Below are positions 5,688 through 8,846 of a stretch of 8,846 nucleotides of DNA, piece after piece (position 1 is the first letter of the stretch; every line of letters starts with the position of its first letter). A program made the translations under genes and the position numbers. The DNA is taken from NCBI GenBank assembly GCA_039933315.1, contig JBDTOI010000168.1, positions 1-8,846 of the forward strand, written 5' to 3'. This DNA comes from DASXRU01 sp039933315. GTDB taxonomy: Bacteria > Acidobacteriota > Blastocatellia > Pyrinomonadales > Pyrinomonadaceae. The notes below the pieces were generated by a model. The model did no database searches, was not told the origin of the DNA, and worked only from the letters and a program-made list of their open reading frames with translations.

Positions 5688-7301
5688 TTGAGAACTTATA
5701 TTGCCATATTTGTGGTCGCGACGTTCTCGTCTCTGGTGCTGACACCGGTACTGCGTCGGCTCTGTCAGCGCTTCGGGATATTGGACGAGCCGCGCGATGG
5801 CCGGCGCCTGCATGTGCGCGCTATGCCCCGCCTGGGTGGGATTGCGATCTTCAGCTCAGTGTTCCTGGGGTTGGCGGTGCTGCTCTTCCTGAACAATGGC
5901 CTCACAGAAGCTCTCCGGCCGGATGTTTCGAGGTTCTACATAACGCTGGTACCGGCCTCGCTGGTGCTGCTGCTTGGCATTTACGACGATGTGCGCGGCG
6001 CGAACCCCATCGTGAAGTTTGCCGGTCTGGCAATTGCCGGCGCGATCCTGTATGCGATGGGAGGCCGAATCCACGCCCTATCTATTCCCTTCGTAGGCCT
6101 CGTTACGCTGAAACCCATTTTCGCTTTTCTGCTGACTGTGTTCTGGGCCGTGGCGATTAGCAATGCCTTTAATTTGATTGACGGCGTAGATGGACTGGCA
6201 GCAGGAGCGGCGCTCTTTGCTTCACTCGTGATCTTTCTTGTCTCGCTGCTCTTTGGCAATCCAATCGTTACAGTAGTGTCCCTGGCGCTAACCGGGGCGT
6301 TGGTCGGCTTTCTGCGTTACAACTTCAATCCCGCCTCAATCTTTCTGGGAGACTCCGGAGCGCTTTTTATTGGCTTCACGCTCGCCGCATTGTCGGTGAC
6401 CGGAGCGGAAAAGACTTCGACGGCGATCGCGGTGGCGATTCCCGTGATGGCATTCGGTCTGCCGGTGGTCGACACTTCAATCACCTTGCTGCGGCGCTTT
6501 ATCAGTGGCAAGCCCGTTTTTCAGGGCGACCGCGAACACATACATCACATGCTACTGGCTCGCGGCTGGTCACAGCGTCAGGTGGCCTTGACGCTTTACG
6601 GCGTATGCGCGGCGTTTGGCCTGCTGGCGCTGCTATTTGTTAGTAATGTTAAGAGCACATCGGGCTTGATACTCTTTGTCGTCAGCGTAGCCATCATCCT
6701 CGCGGTGGGACATCTGCGCTACCACGAGGTGGATGAAATCAAGGCCAGCATGAAGCGCAACCTGGGGGACCGGCGCGCGCGCGCAGCGAATAACATCGGC
6801 GTCCGGCGGGCCTGTCGCACGCTCTCCGGCGCGACCACTCTGGCCGGGCTGTTCGATGGCTTGCTCGAGATGCTGGAGTTTGGCGAGTTTACTTATGCCA
6901 CGGTGCAGCTGGGCTGTGACGATCGGGCCGAGATCAATGAACGGGCCCTCGCCGATTCAGCAAAGAGCCGCTCCATGCGCGGCGCGGAGCTTAAGGGCGG
7001 ACGCATACACTGGACGTGGACGCGGGACGATGCGGGCACTGAAGACATAATGGGATCGGAGCAGTACTGGACCATCCGTTTGCCGCTGGCCACTGATCGA
7101 AAGGTGTTGGGATACATTAACCTCTACCGCGCTTTCGATAGCGCCGACCTGCAATTGGATATCAATTATCTTTGCAGCTTCTTCCAGCGCGAATTGACCG
7201 CCGCGGCGGAGCGTGTCTTCCAGGCCTGCAAGGATGAGACTGACGGCGCCATGGCCCACGAAATCGGAGTCGGCATGACGGCAGGAAAGGTTGGTGGCTA
7301 G
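5688..7301 (+). CDS. WecA/MraY-type undecaprenyl-phosphate sugar-1-phosphate transferase with an extra C-terminal domain
   Basis: This is a polytopic membrane enzyme of the PF00953 family that starts lipid-linked glycan synthesis by moving a sugar-1-phosphate (often GlcNAc-1-P or a relative) from a UDP-sugar to undecaprenyl phosphate. The TTG start gives RTYIAIFVVATFSSLVLTPVL, a normal first membrane segment. Family motifs in order are DEPRDGRRLH and MPRLGGI, the Mg-binding Asp-Asp (100-101) in GIYDDVRG, NAFNLIDGVDGLA (159-171), NFNPASIFLGDSG (Asp222) and DREHIHHMLL (281-290, the HIHH loop). About ten hydrophobic segments end near residue 345. The protein then continues for about 190 mostly soluble residues (348-537). 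Family members of this type are usually about 320-400 residues long, so the tail is an addition; it includes LGYINLYR and two Trp-rich strands, which could be a GAF-like fold, but I cannot name it. It overlaps the next gene by eight bases. The sugar transferred is not determinable. Confidence 0.92.
   Translation: MRTYIAIFVVATFSSLVLTPVLRRLCQRFGILDEPRDGRRLHVRAMPRLGGIAIFSSVFLGLAVLLFLNNGLTEALRPDVSRFYITLVPASLVLLLGIYDDVRGANPIVKFAGLAIAGAILYAMGGRIHALSIPFVGLVTLKPIFAFLLTVFWAVAISNAFNLIDGVDGLAAGAALFASLVIFLVSLLFGNPIVTVVSLALTGALVGFLRYNFNPASIFLGDSGALFIGFTLAALSVTGAEKTSTAIAVAIPVMAFGLPVVDTSITLLRRFISGKPVFQGDREHIHHMLLARGWSQRQVALTLYGVCAAFGLLALLFVSNVKSTSGLILFVVSVAIILAVGHLRYHEVDEIKASMKRNLGDRRARAANNIGVRRACRTLSGATTLAGLFDGLLEMLEFGEFTYATVQLGCDDRAEINERALADSAKSRSMRGAELKGGRIHWTWTRDDAGTEDIMGSEQYWTIRLPLATDRKVLGYINLYRAFDSADLQLDINYLCSFFQRELTAAAERVFQACKDETDGAMAHEIGVGMTAGKVGG
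7283..7290 (+). promoter_or_regulatory. Ribosome binding site of the O-antigen ligase-type gene
   Basis: AGGAAAGG lies inside the end of the WecA-like gene. It gives a workable distance of about seven bases from AGGA to the GTG at 7294, but almost none to the TTG at 7291, so the GTG is preferred. Confidence 0.4.
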
Positions 7302-8745
7302 TTCTTTGCTGGCGGGGGCGCGCGACGATCTAATCGGATTGAGAGACACAGATGCGAAACCGCCAACCACGCGCCTTCTCGGGCGCGTGATTTTTTATGG
7401 CCTGATCGTGCTCATGGGGCTGGCGGCGATTCCTTACGGCACCGTCGAGCCCTGGGCCGAAGCGCTTTTCGAATGTGCCGTCTTCGCCCTCTGCCTCTGC
7501 TTCGCCATCGAAGGGTACTTGAGCGGATCATGGTACATACCTGGGCTGTCGCTCTTCTATCCGGTTATCGCGCTGATCGTCTTTGCTTTATTGCAGAGCG
7601 TTGCTTTCTGGCAAATCAGTCTGCCGGCCGCGGCTGGCGGCAAGGTATGGGTGGCATTGAGTGCCGACCCATATGAGTCGCGGCGCTTCGCTTTGAAGCT
7701 GGCCGCGCTGGCTCTCGCGGCGGCGCTCTTGCTGCGCTACCTGGTCACACGGCGCCGGTTGCTGACGCTAATCAATGTGGTGATCGGCATCAGCGTGGTG
7801 AGCGCCATGTTTGGATTGCTGCGACAGACGGTGCAGCAACAGCAGAAGGGATTCGTACTGCCGCTGCTGCTGCTGGACTCAGGCTACGGTCAATTCATCA
7901 ACCGGAACCACTTTGCTTATCTCATGGAGATGGCCCTCGGGCTCGGCCTGGGGCTGATTGCGGCCCGTGGCGTGCGGCGCGATCGCATTCTGATGTATCT
8001 GGCGGCGCTGCTCCTGGTTTGGACCGCCCTGGTGCTTTCGAACTCGCGCGGCGGCATGCTGGCGATGTTGGTCCAGGTCGTTCTCGCACTGATGCTTTTC
8101 ATCCGCACTCGCACGCAAAAAGAGACGAGCGCAGTCAAAAGCGCCCGGCCTGGAGGCATCTGGCGTTTGGCCCGCTCGCTGGTTGTGCAAATTGCGCTCG
8201 TGGCGGGATTGATCCTGGCAATCATCTTTGGTGTGATTTGGATTGGCGGAGACCCCGTGGTGAGCCACATTGAGACTGCTTCAATAGAACTGGAGACCAG
8301 GAATAGCGAAGCGTTTGACGGGGGACGCCGGCGCGACATTTGGCGTGACAGTTGGGAGATGTTTAAGTCGAGTAAGATTCTCGGGGTGGGATTAGGTGGT
8401 TACTGGACGGCCATTCCACAGTATCACGAGGGGTCAGGGCAGCTGACGCCGCAGCGGGCGCACAATGATTATCTGGAGTTGCTGGCCAGCGGCGGCATCA
8501 TCGGCGCGGCGATCGGACTCTGGTTCGGGTTTATTCTGATGCGCAGAATTCGAGACAGCCTGCGCTCAAAGGATTCGTTTTATCGCGCCTGTGCCTGCGG
8601 CGCGACGATCGCGATTGTAGGAGTAGCGGTGCATAGTTTGTTCGACTTTGGCTTGCACATTACCAGCAACGCGCTGATTTTTGTTTCGCTGCTGGCGGTG
8701 CTGGGGGTTGGTGAGCGGTTCTCGGGCCAGGTAGAAACATTGTAG
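7294..8745 (+). CDS. O-antigen ligase/polymerase-type membrane protein (Wzy_C/WaaL family)
   Basis: This 483-residue polytopic membrane protein is of the PF04932 type. Members either polymerise lipid-linked repeat units or ligate finished glycans to an acceptor, working at the outer face of the inner membrane. About ten hydrophobic segments are visible, starting with VIFYGLIVLMGLAAIPYGTV. Characteristic blocks are FINRNHFAYLMEMALG (203-207 NRNHF), LSNSRGGMLAMLVQ (250-254), then the large periplasmic loop with RRRDIWRDSWEMFK, ILGVGLGGYW and the conserved AHNDYLELLASGGIIG (389-404). These match the 'NRNHFA', 'SRGG' and 'AHNDYLE' signatures of the family. The start overlaps the end of the WecA-like gene by eight bases, so the two are probably translated together. 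The alternative TTG at 7291 adds one residue. The stop TAG belongs to the adjacent repeat. Whether it acts as a Wzy polymerase or a ligase cannot be told from sequence. Confidence 0.92.
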   Translation: MASSLLAGARDDLIGLRDTDAKPPTTRLLGRVIFYGLIVLMGLAAIPYGTVEPWAEALFECAVFALCLCFAIEGYLSGSWYIPGLSLFYPVIALIVFALLQSVAFWQISLPAAAGGKVWVALSADPYESRRFALKLAALALAAALLLRYLVTRRRLLTLINVVIGISVVSAMFGLLRQTVQQQQKGFVLPLLLLDSGYGQFINRNHFAYLMEMALGLGLGLIAARGVRRDRILMYLAALLLVWTALVLSNSRGGMLAMLVQVVLALMLFIRTRTQKETSAVKSARPGGIWRLARSLVVQIALVAGLILAIIFGVIWIGGDPVVSHIETASIELETRNSEAFDGGRRRDIWRDSWEMFKSSKILGVGLGGYWTAIPQYHEGSGQLTPQRAHNDYLELLASGGIIGAAIGLWFGFILMRRIRDSLRSKDSFYRACACGATIAIVGVAVHSLFDFGLHITSNALIFVSLLAVLGVGERFSGQVETL

Positions 8746-8769
8746 GGGCGGCCCTCCGTGGCCGCCCCT
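8740..8769 (+). repeat. Palindromic junction repeat A, copy 3 (single arm, terminator-like)
   Basis: Only the left arm is present: TTGTAGGGGCGGC leads into the eight-base loop CCTCCGTG and the closing GCCGCCCC (8761-8768), followed by TCTTTAA. The TAG inside it (8743-8745) is the stop codon of the preceding gene. No reverse-complement arm follows within the remaining 77 bases, whereas the spacers in the other copies are 25 and 32 bases, so it is a solo half-element. The strong stem plus a short T-rich run could act as a transcription terminator. Confidence 0.85.
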
Positions 8770-8846
8770 CTTTAACCCCGGCCAGGAGCACTCTCAAGTT
8801 GAGGTTTCACGCAAAGCATCTCAGCACGTCTGCGACGAGCAGATAC
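8770..8846 (+). other. Right-edge gap, possible start of a next gene
   Basis: AGGAG at 8784-8788 is followed ten bases later by TTG at 8799, from which the frame stays open to the edge (LRFHAKHLSTSATSRY). A second frame is also open over this short distance, so coding cannot be decided. No known motif is visible. Confidence 0.2.

Noticed and set aside
5630..6160. Forward frame of 176 codons starting inside the palindromic repeat
   Set aside because: It overlaps the WecA-like gene in another frame, is rich in Arg, Cys and Pro as expected for a frame-shifted read, and shows no motif.

Overview
The window looks like a chromosomal piece of a free-living, GC-rich bacterium. The style of the junction repeats, the ParE-type toxin with its small antitoxin, and the polysaccharide genes resemble soil Acidobacteriota (Blastocatellia-like). 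That placement is an inference from general appearance, because no rRNA or marker gene is present. All supported genes read on the + strand.

Left part (1-1018): the C-terminal end of an unrecognised gene, then two small antitoxin-like genes of the 'addiction module component' type. The second overlaps a ParE/RelE-like toxin gene by four bases (ATGA). The first antitoxin has no toxin of its own.

Centre and right (1139-8745): a surface-polysaccharide locus. In order it encodes a NodU/CmcH-type carbamoyltransferase, a UDP-glucuronate decarboxylase (UDP-xylose synthase), a GT-B family 4 glycosyltransferase, a WecA/MraY-type polyprenyl-phosphate sugar-phosphate transferase with an extra C-terminal soluble domain, and an O-antigen ligase/polymerase-type membrane protein. 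Together these suggest a lipid-linked glycan. WecA-like starts the chain on undecaprenyl phosphate, UXS supplies UDP-xylose, the glycosyltransferase extends the chain, the carbamoyltransferase decorates it, and the Wzy/WaaL-like protein polymerises or ligates it.

The most unusual feature is the density of small dispersed palindromic repeats. Every junction in the polysaccharide locus that has a gap holds one. A GGGGYGGC/GCCRCCCC hairpin element occurs as two inverted pairs (3128-3216, 5588-5679) and one solo arm (8740-8769), with a compensatory base change in its stem. A CGTG/CACGA palindrome lies at 4208-4312. A 7-base AATCCGA family occurs upstream of, and inside, the carbamoyltransferase gene. 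Two of these repeats sit in frame inside that gene and add about 50 and 30 residues without breaking the reading frame. Two other genes end on a TAG stop that belongs to the repeat itself. The repeats also create false upstream start codons, so three genes are assigned shorter starts here (1139, 3239, 4321) than the longest open frames would give.
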